DNA of 64,000 bases from the NCBI RefSeq assembly GCF_029338575.1, contig NZ_CP119992.1:1240001-1304000 (forward strand). The letters are read 5' to 3'. The stretch is from Halomarina halobia. Its GTDB lineage: Archaea > Halobacteriota > Halobacteria > Halobacteriales > Haloarculaceae. Below, piece by piece: positions 17,876-26,373 of the stretch. Below the pieces are notes generated by a model. That model was not told the origin of the DNA. It searched no databases and saw only the letters and a program-made list of their open reading frames with translations. A program made the translations under genes and the position numbers. Within the stretch, counting starts at the first letter, position 1. Every line of letters starts with the position of its first letter.

Positions 17876-18032
17876 CCCTCCCGGCGAGGTCACGATAGAC
17901 GATCGCACGTTCGCGCGATCCGCGTTCGGTGGCGGCGACGCCACAGCGACAGTGTATCCGTACCAGTAGGTTTTATTGAATCAATAAATTAGCGTAATAA
18001 TAAATAAAGGAGGCTGGAACGTCTCGTCTCTC

Positions 18033-18692
18033 ATGCCCTCCGATCGTGCTCGGGATCCGCCGGCCGGGGATGAGCGGCAATCGGGAGTCTTCGGACAGGT
18101 CGGCGACCGGACGATCGTCGCGGTCAGTACCATCGTGGTCCTGGCCGGGGTCGTCACGCTCGTCGTCTGGGGCGTCCCGAGCCTGATCGACGCCGGTGCC
18201 GACGCGCCACCGACGGGAGCGGGCGGCGGCAACGCGACCGACGCTCCCGGCCCCCGGACGGAATCGACGCCGGCCGACGCACCGGCCGGGAACGAATCCG
18301 GTCAGACGGGAGCGCGGACGCCGACGTCGACCCCGACGTCAGCGCCGACGGGCGAGCGGTCGAACGGGACGTCCGTCTCCTCATCGAACGCCAGCGCGAA
18401 CGCGTCCGGGGACGGCTGGCACGACCTCCGTCTCGCCGGAGAGAGCGGGCGGATGGAGCCCTACACGATCGCCGTGTCCGGCGAACTCCGCCGGAGCGGT
18501 CCGCGCGATCCGAACGACGCCGCGGACGTCATCGCCGCGAACGGTTCCCAGGTGACGGGCGAGGTCGGCGGCGGTACCGACACCTACGAGTTCACCGGTT
18601 CGGTGACTCGCGTCCGGACCGGGGGGAACACGACCGTCTACGTGGACGGTCGCCCCGTCTCGGAACCTTCCGGCGGTGGGACGACGAGCTGA
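18033..18692 (+). CDS. Membrane-anchored secreted protein with Thr/Pro-rich linker
   Basis: A 219-residue protein. One membrane segment lies at about 29-51 (TIVAVSTIVVLAGVVTLVVWG) and a low-complexity linker rich in Gly, Thr, Pro, Ser and Asn at about 60-125 (several NGT/NAS/NES N-glycosylation sites). A beta-rich C-terminal domain of about 90 residues follows (YTIAVSGELRRSGP, YEFTGSVTRVRTGGNTTVYVDG). The ectodomain is predicted to face outside at the cell surface. Function unknown. An AT-rich stretch around 17965-18010 provides an obvious promoter. Confidence 0.75.
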   Translation: MPSDRARDPPAGDERQSGVFGQVGDRTIVAVSTIVVLAGVVTLVVWGVPSLIDAGADAPPTGAGGGNATDAPGPRTESTPADAPAGNESGQTGARTPTSTPTSAPTGERSNGTSVSSSNASANASGDGWHDLRLAGESGRMEPYTIAVSGELRRSGPRDPNDAADVIAANGSQVTGEVGGGTDTYEFTGSVTRVRTGGNTTVYVDGRPVSEPSGGGTTS

Positions 18693-19182
18693 CGGTGTCG
18701 CTCGTGCCTGGAGCGCGACGATGCGAGAGTTCGAGGAGCGGGGTGCCGCGACGTGAGCGAGACGACGACGTGAGCGAGGCGGAAGCGGTGAGGATCCGCC
18801 GGCAGGTCGAAACGGATCGGAGGATGGGTAAGAGCCGGGACGTGATGGCAGCACGGCCGTAGAGCCGAACCGATCCCGGCGTCGAGCGTCGGTGTCGCGC
18901 GCGCGGCGACGTCGACAGTCGTTGGTCCGGGTCTACCTCAATGAGTTTTGTGGCCATCGACGGAGCCGCTCGCGGCGACCGGGGCGATCGAACGACCGCC
19001 GACGGGTACAGTCGTCTCTCTCGACCGGTACGCGTTTCGAAAATAGTGGTCGCCTGATACGATCTTGCTACGGACGGGTGGTAGGGGTGAGTACCCGCGT
19101 CGAGGGCCTCGAAGCGTGAACCGATGGCGACGGCTCGACGGCGAGCGCCGCGTCGACGACATCATCGTCGGGGTGAGCGCCC
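18693..19182. other. Intergenic region, no gene recognised
   Basis: No frame here combines a plausible start, haloarchaeal codon use and family resemblance. GACGTGAGCGAG occurs twice (near 18757 and 18768). AT-rich GAAAATAGTGG near 19040 could be a promoter element. It may be a decayed gene, but nothing can be identified. Confidence 0.4.
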
Positions 19183-20076
19183 TCACCCCTGTGCGGTCAC
19201 GTAGATCCCGAGGAGGACGACCACCCCTCCGAGCGCCGTGAGCGGTCCGGGGACCTCCGCGAGCAGGGCGAGCGCGAGGAGCGTGCTGCCGACGGGTTCG
19301 GCGAGGAGCGAGACGCTGACGACGCTCGACTCGACGTGCGCCAGCGCCCAGTTGATCACCGTGTGGCCGAAGATCCCCGGCCCCGCCGCCATCGCGAGAA
19401 AGAGCAGCCACTCGCGGGGCGGATACGGCCAGAGCGGGTGGCCGCGCGCGACGACGAACGCGAGCAGGGCCAGCGCGCACGCGGCGTAGACGACGGTGAC
19501 GTAGGGGAGGAGCGCGACGCGACGCCGGAGCGACCGCCCGGCGAGCACGTAGACGGCGGTCATGAGGGCCGCGAAGACCGCGAGCGCGTTCCCGTAGAGC
19601 GGCCGCACGCCGACGGCCGAGCCGCCGAGGAGGTCGGCCGACGCCATGAGCGCCATCCCGACCAGCGCGACGAGGATCCCGGCGACGGTCCGCCCGGTCA
19701 CCCGCTCGTCGAGCAGGAGGAACGCGCCGACCGCGACGAACACCGGCTGGGCCTGCACGAGCGTGACGCTCGCGGCGACGCTCGTCCACTCCAGGCTCTC
19801 GAACCACGCGCCGAAGTGCACGGCCAGCGCCGCGCCCGCGACGGTCGCGCCGACGAGATCGCGGCGGGAGAGCGCGCCGAAGTCGGCGCGGGCGTCCGGA
19901 GGGAAGAGCGCGAACGGCGCGACCATCGCGAGCGTGAACAGCACGCGGTAGAACGCCTTCACCGCGCTCGGCGCGGCGCTCCATCGGATCAGGATGGCGC
20001 TCGTGCTCACCGCGAGGATGGCGACGCCGAGCGCGAGTGCGGGGGGGACGGGGACGGAGGCCGAGTCGCGGACCAC
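19183..20076 (-). CDS. EamA/DMT-family transporter
   Basis: A 297-residue membrane protein with ten hydrophobic segments in two repeated EamA halves. These are AILAVSTSAILIRWSAAP at the start of the first and YGNALAVFAALMTAVYVLAGRSLRR in the second. The family exports amino acids, metabolites or drugs; the substrate cannot be read. Its length is normal. It is the last gene of a short minus-strand group with a SRPBCC protein about 65 bases upstream. Confidence 0.88.
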   Translation of the reverse strand: MVRDSASVPVPPALALGVAILAVSTSAILIRWSAAPSAVKAFYRVLFTLAMVAPFALFPPDARADFGALSRRDLVGATVAGAALAVHFGAWFESLEWTSVAASVTLVQAQPVFVAVGAFLLLDERVTGRTVAGILVALVGMALMASADLLGGSAVGVRPLYGNALAVFAALMTAVYVLAGRSLRRRVALLPYVTVVYAACALALLAFVVARGHPLWPYPPREWLLFLAMAAGPGIFGHTVINWALAHVESSVVSVSLLAEPVGSTLLALALLAEVPGPLTALGGVVVLLGIYVTAQG

Positions 20077-20141
20077 GTCACAGGTCCGTAGACGACCGGC
20101 TTACCGGTTGTCCTTCCGCCCCGCTCCCTCACATCGCTCCG

Positions 20142-20624
20142 TCACCCCTCGAGCAGCGTCCGCGTCCGGTGGTGGCGGTAGCGGAACATCGGCTCGAAGC
20201 CGAGGTCGCCGAGCGCGGCGGCGACCGCCCCGAGCCGACCGCACGGCAGGCGGTACTCGACGCGGTCGCGGACCACCGTCCCGTCGCCGTCGCGCTCGAA
20301 CCGGTGAGTGTGCCGCCATCGGGGGAACGGCCCGCCCTCCATCTCGTCGACGAAGTGCGCCGCGTCCTCGCCCTCCTCGCGCTCGACGATGACCGACACC
20401 CACCGCCGACGCGGACCGACGCCGAAGGGGCGCACCGAGGCGTACGCGCGGGTCCCGGCCGCGAGCGCGTCGGGGTTCCGCTCGCCGTCCGGTCCGATCA
20501 CGCGCTCGATCTCGAGGTTCAGGAACCCCGGCGTGAGCGCCTCTAGCCCCTGGATGCGGGAGTGAAACCGCCAGACGGTCTCGAACGGCGCGTCGACGCG
20601 GGCCTCGCGTTCGAATACGGCCAT
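20142..20624 (-). CDS. SRPBCC/START-like ligand-binding protein
   Basis: A 160-residue cytoplasmic protein beginning MAVFEREARVDAPFETVWRFHS, the standard opening of the helix-grip (SRPBCC, polyketide cyclase/coenzyme Q-binding) fold. RWRHTHRFERDGDGTVVRDRVEYRLP marks the beta-sheet end. These proteins bind hydrophobic ligands; no catalytic residue can be assigned. It lies between an EamA transporter and an Lrp regulator on the same strand. Confidence 0.82.
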   Translation of the reverse strand: MAVFEREARVDAPFETVWRFHSRIQGLEALTPGFLNLEIERVIGPDGERNPDALAAGTRAYASVRPFGVGPRRRWVSVIVEREEGEDAAHFVDEMEGGPFPRWRHTHRFERDGDGTVVRDRVEYRLPCGRLGAVAAALGDLGFEPMFRYRHHRTRTLLEG

Positions 20625-20668
20625 GCGCGGAACGTCGGTCGGAGCGACCTAATCGCCACCGGAGGCGG

Positions 20669-21097
20669 TCACTTCAACCGCTCCTGGAGAAAGGAGGGGT
20701 GGGCGGCGGTGACGCCGTCGATCGAGAGGATCTGCTCGCTGATGAACTCGCCCACGGCGTTGCCGTCGGGGCCGCGGATCTCCGCCATGAGCATGTGGTC
20801 GCCCGAGGACGAGTAGAGCGCCTCGACCTCGTCCAGCGCCTTCAGCGCCCGCGTGGCTTCGACGTAGCGTTCGCTCGCCACGTCGATGCCGACCATGGCG
20901 ATCGACGTGCTGGACAGCTTCTTGGGATCGACGTCGGCGGAGTAGCCGACGATGACGCCGTCCGTCTCGAGCTTGTTGATGTACTTCCGGACGGTCGGCT
21001 TCGACACCCCCGCTCGCTCTGCGATCTCGGCGTAGGAGGCCTGCGCATCCGCTTCCAGCACGGACAGGATGCGATCCTCGGTGGCGTCAGCGCTCAT
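20669..21097 (-). CDS. Lrp/AsnC-family transcriptional regulator
   Basis: A 142-residue regulator. The N-terminal HTH (RILSVLEADAQASYAEIAERAGVSKPTVRKYINKLETDG) is followed by a RAM ligand-binding domain (VGIDVASERYVEATRALKALDEVEALYSSSGDHMLMAEI). It sits directly downstream of porBA on the same strand, with its own AT-rich promoter near 21110-21140. The juxtaposition with por genes is, to my knowledge, also seen in Halobacterium, which suggests it senses an amino acid or metabolite and tunes 2-oxoacid oxidation. Confidence 0.92.
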   Translation of the reverse strand: MSADATEDRILSVLEADAQASYAEIAERAGVSKPTVRKYINKLETDGVIVGYSADVDPKKLSSTSIAMVGIDVASERYVEATRALKALDEVEALYSSSGDHMLMAEIRGPDGNAVGEFISEQILSIDGVTAAHPSFLQERLK

Positions 21098-21181
21098 TGA
21101 CGTTATTTTTGCGTCCGGGAAAAAATACCTTGCGAAAGTGCAAACGGTGTACCGTCAGCCGATCCTGAATCTCGCCGGTCG

Positions 21182-22117
21182 TCAGCGGTGGCGTTCCATC
21201 AGGTCGTAGCTGCGTTCCCACTCGTAGGAGTCGTCGAAGTAGCGCTCGGCCAGCGGCGTCTCGGGCATCTCGCCCGTCGCGCGCTTCTCCTGGCCGTAGG
21301 AGGGGCGGTCGCTCTTAAAGAACCGCCCGGTGAGCACCTCGCCCTCGTAGAGGCGCGACTCGGCCTCGTACATCGCATCGCCGGCCTGTCTGCGGTCCTC
21401 GACGTCGAAGTCGAACTCCTCGTCCTGCTGGATGTCCGTGTAGGGAACGTACTGTCGCGCGTCCTTGTTCCACGTCGGACACTGCGTGAGGAAGTCGATG
21501 TGGGCGAAGCCGTCGTGTTCGACCGCCTCCTTGATGATCTCCTTGGCCTGGTTCGGGTTCACCGCCGCGGTGCGGGCGATGTAGGACGCCCCGGCCGCGA
21601 GCGACATCGAGAGCGGCCGCACGGGGTCCTTCGCGCTCCCGTGGGGCTGGGTCTTCGACTTGTGCCCCTTCGGGCTGGTCGGGGAGGTCTGCCCCTTCGT
21701 CAGCCCGAAGATCTCGTTGTTGAACACGATGTAGACCATGTCGTGGTTCTCCCGGGCGGTGTGCATGAAGTGGTTCCCGCCGATGCCGTAGCCGTCGCCG
21801 TCGCCGCCGGCCGCGACCACTTCGAGGTCGGGGTTGGCGAGTTTCGCGGCGCGGGCGACGGGCAGCGACCGCCCGTGGATCGAGTGGAACCCGTAGCTGT
21901 TGAAGTACGACGAGAGCTTACCCGAGCAGCCGATGCCCGTGACGAGCAGCACCTCGTCGGGGTTCTTCCCGAGTTCGGCCATCGCGCCCTTCAGCGCCTT
22001 GAGGACGCCGAAGTCGCCGCAACCCGGGCACCACGTCGCCTGCGGCTCGATGCCGGGGGTGAACTCGTTCTGGTCGATCTCTCGCTCCTCTCCGATCGCG
22101 CTGAATGAACTACTCAT
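21182..22117 (-). CDS. porB: Pyruvate (2-oxoacid):ferredoxin oxidoreductase beta subunit
   Basis: A 311-residue thiamine-diphosphate subunit. It shows CPGCGDFGVLKA near residue 29, GIGCSGKLSSYFN, the TPP/Mg site GGDGDGYGIGGNH and NN in YIVFNNEIFGLTKGQTSPTS. With PorA it converts pyruvate and CoA to acetyl-CoA and reduces ferredoxin; haloarchaea use this in place of pyruvate dehydrogenase. The pair's lengths (311 and 630) fit Por better than the Kor paralogue as I remember them, but 2-oxoglutarate cannot be excluded. It starts 2 bases after porA ends. Confidence 0.88.
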   Translation of the reverse strand: MSSSFSAIGEEREIDQNEFTPGIEPQATWCPGCGDFGVLKALKGAMAELGKNPDEVLLVTGIGCSGKLSSYFNSYGFHSIHGRSLPVARAAKLANPDLEVVAAGGDGDGYGIGGNHFMHTARENHDMVYIVFNNEIFGLTKGQTSPTSPKGHKSKTQPHGSAKDPVRPLSMSLAAGASYIARTAAVNPNQAKEIIKEAVEHDGFAHIDFLTQCPTWNKDARQYVPYTDIQQDEEFDFDVEDRRQAGDAMYEAESRLYEGEVLTGRFFKSDRPSYGQEKRATGEMPETPLAERYFDDSYEWERSYDLMERHR

Positions 22118-22119
22118 GA

Positions 22120-24012
22120 TCAGTCACCTGCCGCGGGGACGTACTTCGTGGTCTCTCCCGGGAGGTCCCCGCCGTTGATGCTCGCTTCGAAGCCCTCGAC
22201 GATCTCCGCGGGCTCGAAGGGGTTTCCGTTATACTTCAGCAGGCTCGACAGCTTCTCGCCGAACCGACCGAGTTCCTTCTGCGTCAGCCCGCGGAACTGT
22301 GCCGTCGCGTTCATCTCGACGACGAGACACTCGTCGACCGACTCCAGGAACGCCGTGACCTCGTCCTTCGGGTAGGGCATCAGGTCGCTTACGCCCATCG
22401 ACTTCACCGAGTGGCCGCCCTCGTTGAGGCGGTCGACCGCCTCCTCGACGGTCCCCTGGTGGCTGCCCCAGGTAAGGATGCCGTACTCGGCGTCGCCCGA
22501 GGGGTCGTGGACGGTCTGGTTGGACTCCTCGGCGTCGTCGAGTTCCGCGCGGACGGACTCGAGCTTCCGCATGCGGCGGTCCATCTGGAAGACGCGGTTC
22601 TCGGGGTCCTCGCTGATGTGCCCCTGGGGGTTGTGCTCGTTACCCGACGCCAGGAAGCGGCCGTCCCGCTGACCGGGGAGCGACCGGGGGCTGACGCCGT
22701 TCTCGGGGTCGTAGGTGTAGCGGTTGAACGCCCCCGAGGCGTGGTGGGCCGCCTCCGCGATCTCCTCCTCCGTGAGCGTCGCCCCGAGCGAGGGGTTCGG
22801 CTCGCGGTCGAAGAACGACTCGGGGAGGTTCCGGAGTTCGCCCGAGAGCTTCTGGTCGTAGACGAGGATCGAGGGGATCTGGTAGTCGTAGGCGATCCGG
22901 AAGGCCGTCCGGATCTGCTCGTAGGCCTCCTGGGGGGTGCCCGGCGCGAAGACGACGCGGTTGGAGTCGCCCTGGCTCGTGTAGAGGACGTGCTCCAGGT
23001 CGCCCTGCTCGGGCTTCGTCGGCATCCCCGTGGAGGGGCCGGCGCGCATCGACTCGACGAGCACGATCGGCGTCTCGGTGATCTCGGCGAGGCCGAGCGG
23101 CTCGGACATGAGCGCGAACCCGCCGCCCGAGGAGCCGGACATGGCCTTCGCGCCCGCGTGGCTCGCGCCGAGGGCGAGCGCGGCGGCCGCGATCTCGTCC
23201 TCGACCTGCTCGGAGATGCCGCCCACGTCGGGCAGGTTCTGGGACATGATCGTGAACACGTCGGTCCACGGCGTCATGGGGTAGCCGGCGATGAACCGGC
23301 AGCCCTCGTCGAGCGCGCCGTAGGCGATGGCCGTGCTGCCCGAGACGAGCACCTGCGTCTCGTCGTGCTCGCCCTCGGGGATCCGCAGGTCGTGGGCGTG
23401 GTCCATCTCGGCGACCTGCTCGTAGGCCATCTCGAGGATCTCGACGTTCTGCTCCAGGATGTCGCCGCTCATGCGCTCCTCCATGAGCTGCTCGAACGGC
23501 GCGGTGTCCATCCCGAGGAGGGCGGCGGTCGCGCCGACGCCCGCCGTGTTGCGCATGACCTCGCGGCCGTGCTCGCGGGCCATGCCGCGGAGGTCGAGCG
23601 GGTAGACGTGCCAGTCGTTCTCCTCGGCACGCTCCTCGAAGCCCTCGATCTCGCTCGCGTCGAGCAGCCCCTCGTCGTAGACGATGATGCCGCCCTCGCG
23701 GAGCTCGTCCAGGTTCTCCGACAGCGGCTTCACCTCCTCGTTCCCGTAGTACGCCTCCTGCTGGGGGTTGCGCGCGAAGCTGTCCCCGAGCGCGAGCAGG
23801 AAGTTGTACCCGTCGCCGCGGGACTTGACCTCCTGTCCCGAGGCGCGTACCTCTACGTACGTGTGGCCGCCGCGGATGCGCGACGGATAGTGCCGGTGCG
23901 TAAAGACCGAGAGGCCCGAGCGCATCAACGCCTTCGCGAAGTTCTGGCTGGTGGAGTCGATCCCGTCACCAGAACCGCCGGCGATGCGCCAGACCAGTTC
24001 GTTGTCAGTCAT
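22120..24012 (-). CDS. porA: Pyruvate (2-oxoacid):ferredoxin oxidoreductase alpha subunit (gamma-alpha fusion)
   Basis: A 630-residue subunit. An N-terminal gamma-type domain (about 1-190, LVWRIAGGSGDGIDSTSQNFAKAL, HRHYPSRIRGGHTYVEVRAS) is fused to the alpha domain, which binds the pyrimidine side of TPP (VSGSTAIAYGALDEGCRFIAGYPMTPWT) and runs to the C-terminus. No ferredoxin-like delta domain is present, as is normal for the two-subunit haloarchaeal enzyme. It is the first gene of porAB. Upstream, CGCTTTAGTTCG near 24060 is a likely box A. Pyruvate specificity is inferred from size and context. Confidence 0.88.
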   Translation of the reverse strand: MTDNELVWRIAGGSGDGIDSTSQNFAKALMRSGLSVFTHRHYPSRIRGGHTYVEVRASGQEVKSRGDGYNFLLALGDSFARNPQQEAYYGNEEVKPLSENLDELREGGIIVYDEGLLDASEIEGFEERAEENDWHVYPLDLRGMAREHGREVMRNTAGVGATAALLGMDTAPFEQLMEERMSGDILEQNVEILEMAYEQVAEMDHAHDLRIPEGEHDETQVLVSGSTAIAYGALDEGCRFIAGYPMTPWTDVFTIMSQNLPDVGGISEQVEDEIAAAALALGASHAGAKAMSGSSGGGFALMSEPLGLAEITETPIVLVESMRAGPSTGMPTKPEQGDLEHVLYTSQGDSNRVVFAPGTPQEAYEQIRTAFRIAYDYQIPSILVYDQKLSGELRNLPESFFDREPNPSLGATLTEEEIAEAAHHASGAFNRYTYDPENGVSPRSLPGQRDGRFLASGNEHNPQGHISEDPENRVFQMDRRMRKLESVRAELDDAEESNQTVHDPSGDAEYGILTWGSHQGTVEEAVDRLNEGGHSVKSMGVSDLMPYPKDEVTAFLESVDECLVVEMNATAQFRGLTQKELGRFGEKLSSLLKYNGNPFEPAEIVEGFEASINGGDLPGETTKYVPAAGD

Positions 24013-24240
24013 GTGAAATCAACGGCCCGAAGGTCCGTACCCGGGAAAACGGATCGTGCGAACTAAAGCGTTTACCATACGTTAGCACACATTGATTATG
24101 ATAGATTGGTAAATATCGACACGGTCGTCCGTGAACGACCGAACGCTCGTCCGGTCGCTTCGGGTCGTGTCGAGAAACCGCCCCGTCGGGGCCGGGTAAA
24201 GGTCTATATGACGCGGTGTCGTGTGGCTTCACACGGAGGT

Positions 24241-24978
24241 ATGTCTCTCACCGAACTGATAGCTGGCGTCGAAGCCCACGAGCGGACGCTCACGGTCTTC
24301 AACGCCGACGCCAGCGTCACCGAGACGTTGCGCGAGCACTTCGCCGACCGCAACGTCGTCGTCGAGCGGGGGGAGGCGGCGGGCGGGCCGCGCGACTACG
24401 TCGTCCTCAGCGAGGACGAGGAGTTCCTCACGGCCGCCGACGTCGACGACCTCGTCAATCCGCGGCGCGCGACGGAGCCGCACTTCGAGCGCGACAGTCC
24501 CTACCGGCCCATCCTCGATCACCTCGACGAGACCATGTTCACCTCCTACGACACGCGACAGATGATCGCCGCCTCGCGGGAGATCGAGGACCGCGCCTGG
24601 CGCGTCGGGAGCGGCGAACTCCACGCCGGCTTCCAGAAGCTCTCGGTACTCGGTACCCAGCTCGACGTCTACGAGCAGCTCGGCGGTCGGCGGAACCTCG
24701 ACGTCCACGCCTACGCGGTTCCCGACGGGGAGGTTCCCGACCACGAGTCGTTCACCGTCCACGTCGAACGTTCGAGGGAGATCGCGAACTCGTGGTTCGT
24801 CGTCTACGACGGGGCGGGCGTCGACGCGAACAAGTGCGCGCTCCTGGCCGAGGAGCGCGAGCCGCGCCGGTACTACGGCTTCTGGACCTACGACCCCGAC
24901 ACGGTCGACTGGATCGTCGACCACCTGCGGAACACGTACGGACTCGTCGAGACCGGCGGCGACGACGCGGCCCGATGA
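24241..24978 (+). CDS. DICT-domain sensory protein
   Basis: A 245-residue cytoplasmic protein matching the DICT sensory domain. It contains SLTELIAGVEAHERTLTVFN, DDLVNPRR, LDETMFTSYDTRQMIAASRE, IEDRAWRVGSGELHAGFQ and a C-terminal RYYGFWTYDPDTVDWIVDHL. The domain is associated with light or redox signalling and two-component systems; this version stands alone. The ATG at 24241 follows ACACGGAGGT, a good ribosome site. It diverges from porA with about 230 bases between, which contain AT-rich promoter sequence. Confidence 0.85.
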   Translation: MSLTELIAGVEAHERTLTVFNADASVTETLREHFADRNVVVERGEAAGGPRDYVVLSEDEEFLTAADVDDLVNPRRATEPHFERDSPYRPILDHLDETMFTSYDTRQMIAASREIEDRAWRVGSGELHAGFQKLSVLGTQLDVYEQLGGRRNLDVHAYAVPDGEVPDHESFTVHVERSREIANSWFVVYDGAGVDANKCALLAEEREPRRYYGFWTYDPDTVDWIVDHLRNTYGLVETGGDDAAR

Positions 24979-25086
24979 GCGCGGCGACCGCCGCACCCGC
25001 CGACGCCTTTCGAGGCCCTTATCACGCGTTCGGCCTGTCTGTAGGACAATGACAACAGCGTTCGACCGCGGGCGGCGGTGGTTCTG

Positions 25087-26367
25087 ATGCGGCGGCCCCT
25101 CCTCCTCGCGACGGTGCTGGTCCTCTCGGCGGTCGCGGTCGGCGTCGCGCCGACCGCGTTCGGACAGGAGGCCCCGGAGAACGGGACGAACGCGACGGCG
25201 GGAACTGACGGGGGAGCGGGAGCGCCACCGCAACCCCCCGCGCCGTCCGGTCCGCAGGCCGTCCCGGCCGACCTCGAGATCGCCTCGGCGAGTACGTCCG
25301 CGAACGCGGGCGGGACCGGGACCGTCGAGGTGGTCGTCGAGAACGACGGCGAGGAGGACCTCTCGGCGGTGGCCGTCACGCTGCAGTCGTCGAACGCGGC
25401 GCTCACGTTCGGCGGCGCACCCACCGCGCGGGTCTACGTCGGCGACCTCGGCGCGAGCGAGGAGGCGACGATCGAGGCCGAGGCGTCGTTCGCGCCGAGC
25501 GCGGAGAACCGCTCGTACGCGATCGACGTGACGGCGGACTACACCGACGAGGCGGGGAACCGCGGGCGCGCGGGGCCGTACGCGGCGGGCGTGACCCCCG
25601 GCGAGCGCCAGTCGTTCGCGATCGAGGACGGTAACTCGACGCTGCGCGTCGGGGCCGACGGTACCCTCTCGGGAACGATCGCCAACGCGGGGCCGAACGA
25701 CGTGGAGGACGCCGTGCTCCTCCTGCGCGAGCGCGGGGGGACGGTCACCGCGACCGAGACCGAGTACGCCCTCGGCGACCTCGCCGCCGGCGAGGAGGCC
25801 CGGTTCGCGTACGACCTCTCCGTGAGCGACGCCGCGAGCGCCGGCCCGCGGCAGTTCGACCTCGTCGTCCGCTACCCGACCGACGACGGGAGCGTGACCG
25901 AGAGCGCCCCGCTGTACGTCGCGACGAACGTGAGCGCCGAGCGGGACGCCTTCGCCGTCGAGTCGATCCGGACGAACGTCTCGGCAGGCGACTCCGGCGA
26001 GGTTCGCCTGCGCGTGACCAACGCCGGCGACGAGCGCGTGACCGACGTGTCGGCGAAGCTGTTCGGCGACGACCCCGTGTCGGTGGACGACAGCGAGGCG
26101 TACGTCCGGGCGCTCGACCCCGGCGAGTCCGCCACGCTCACCTTCCGGGTGAGCGTGGCCGGGAGCGCGCTGGCGAAGGACTACCCGGTCTCGCTCGACT
26201 TCCAGTACGACGACGGCGACGGCGACACGCGGCTCTCCTCGACCTACCGTGTGCCCGTCGAGATCGAGCGAGGGGAGGGCGGCGGGGTGCTGTGGCAGCG
26301 GTGGCTGCTGGGGGTCGGCGGCCTCGGCGCGCTCGCGCTCGGCTACCTCCTCGTCGGTCGCCGCTGA
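25087..26367 (+). CDS. Surface-anchored protein with repeated beta-sandwich (COG1361-like) domains
   Basis: A 426-residue exported protein. It has a signal peptide (MRRPLLLATVLVLSAVAVGVAP) and an Asn/Gly/Pro linker. Three CARDB-like sandwich repeats follow (each with VEVVVENDGEEDLSAV or RLRVTNAGDERVTDV type cores), and then a C-terminal membrane anchor LLGVGGLGALALGYLLVGRR. It is 6 bases upstream of an RND/MMPL exporter gene on the same strand, a pairing common in haloarchaea. It probably acts as the exporter's extracellular partner; cargo unknown. Confidence 0.85.
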   Translation: MRRPLLLATVLVLSAVAVGVAPTAFGQEAPENGTNATAGTDGGAGAPPQPPAPSGPQAVPADLEIASASTSANAGGTGTVEVVVENDGEEDLSAVAVTLQSSNAALTFGGAPTARVYVGDLGASEEATIEAEASFAPSAENRSYAIDVTADYTDEAGNRGRAGPYAAGVTPGERQSFAIEDGNSTLRVGADGTLSGTIANAGPNDVEDAVLLLRERGGTVTATETEYALGDLAAGEEARFAYDLSVSDAASAGPRQFDLVVRYPTDDGSVTESAPLYVATNVSAERDAFAVESIRTNVSAGDSGEVRLRVTNAGDERVTDVSAKLFGDDPVSVDDSEAYVRALDPGESATLTFRVSVAGSALAKDYPVSLDFQYDDGDGDTRLSSTYRVPVEIERGEGGGVLWQRWLLGVGGLGALALGYLLVGRR

Positions 26368-26373
26368 CCGACG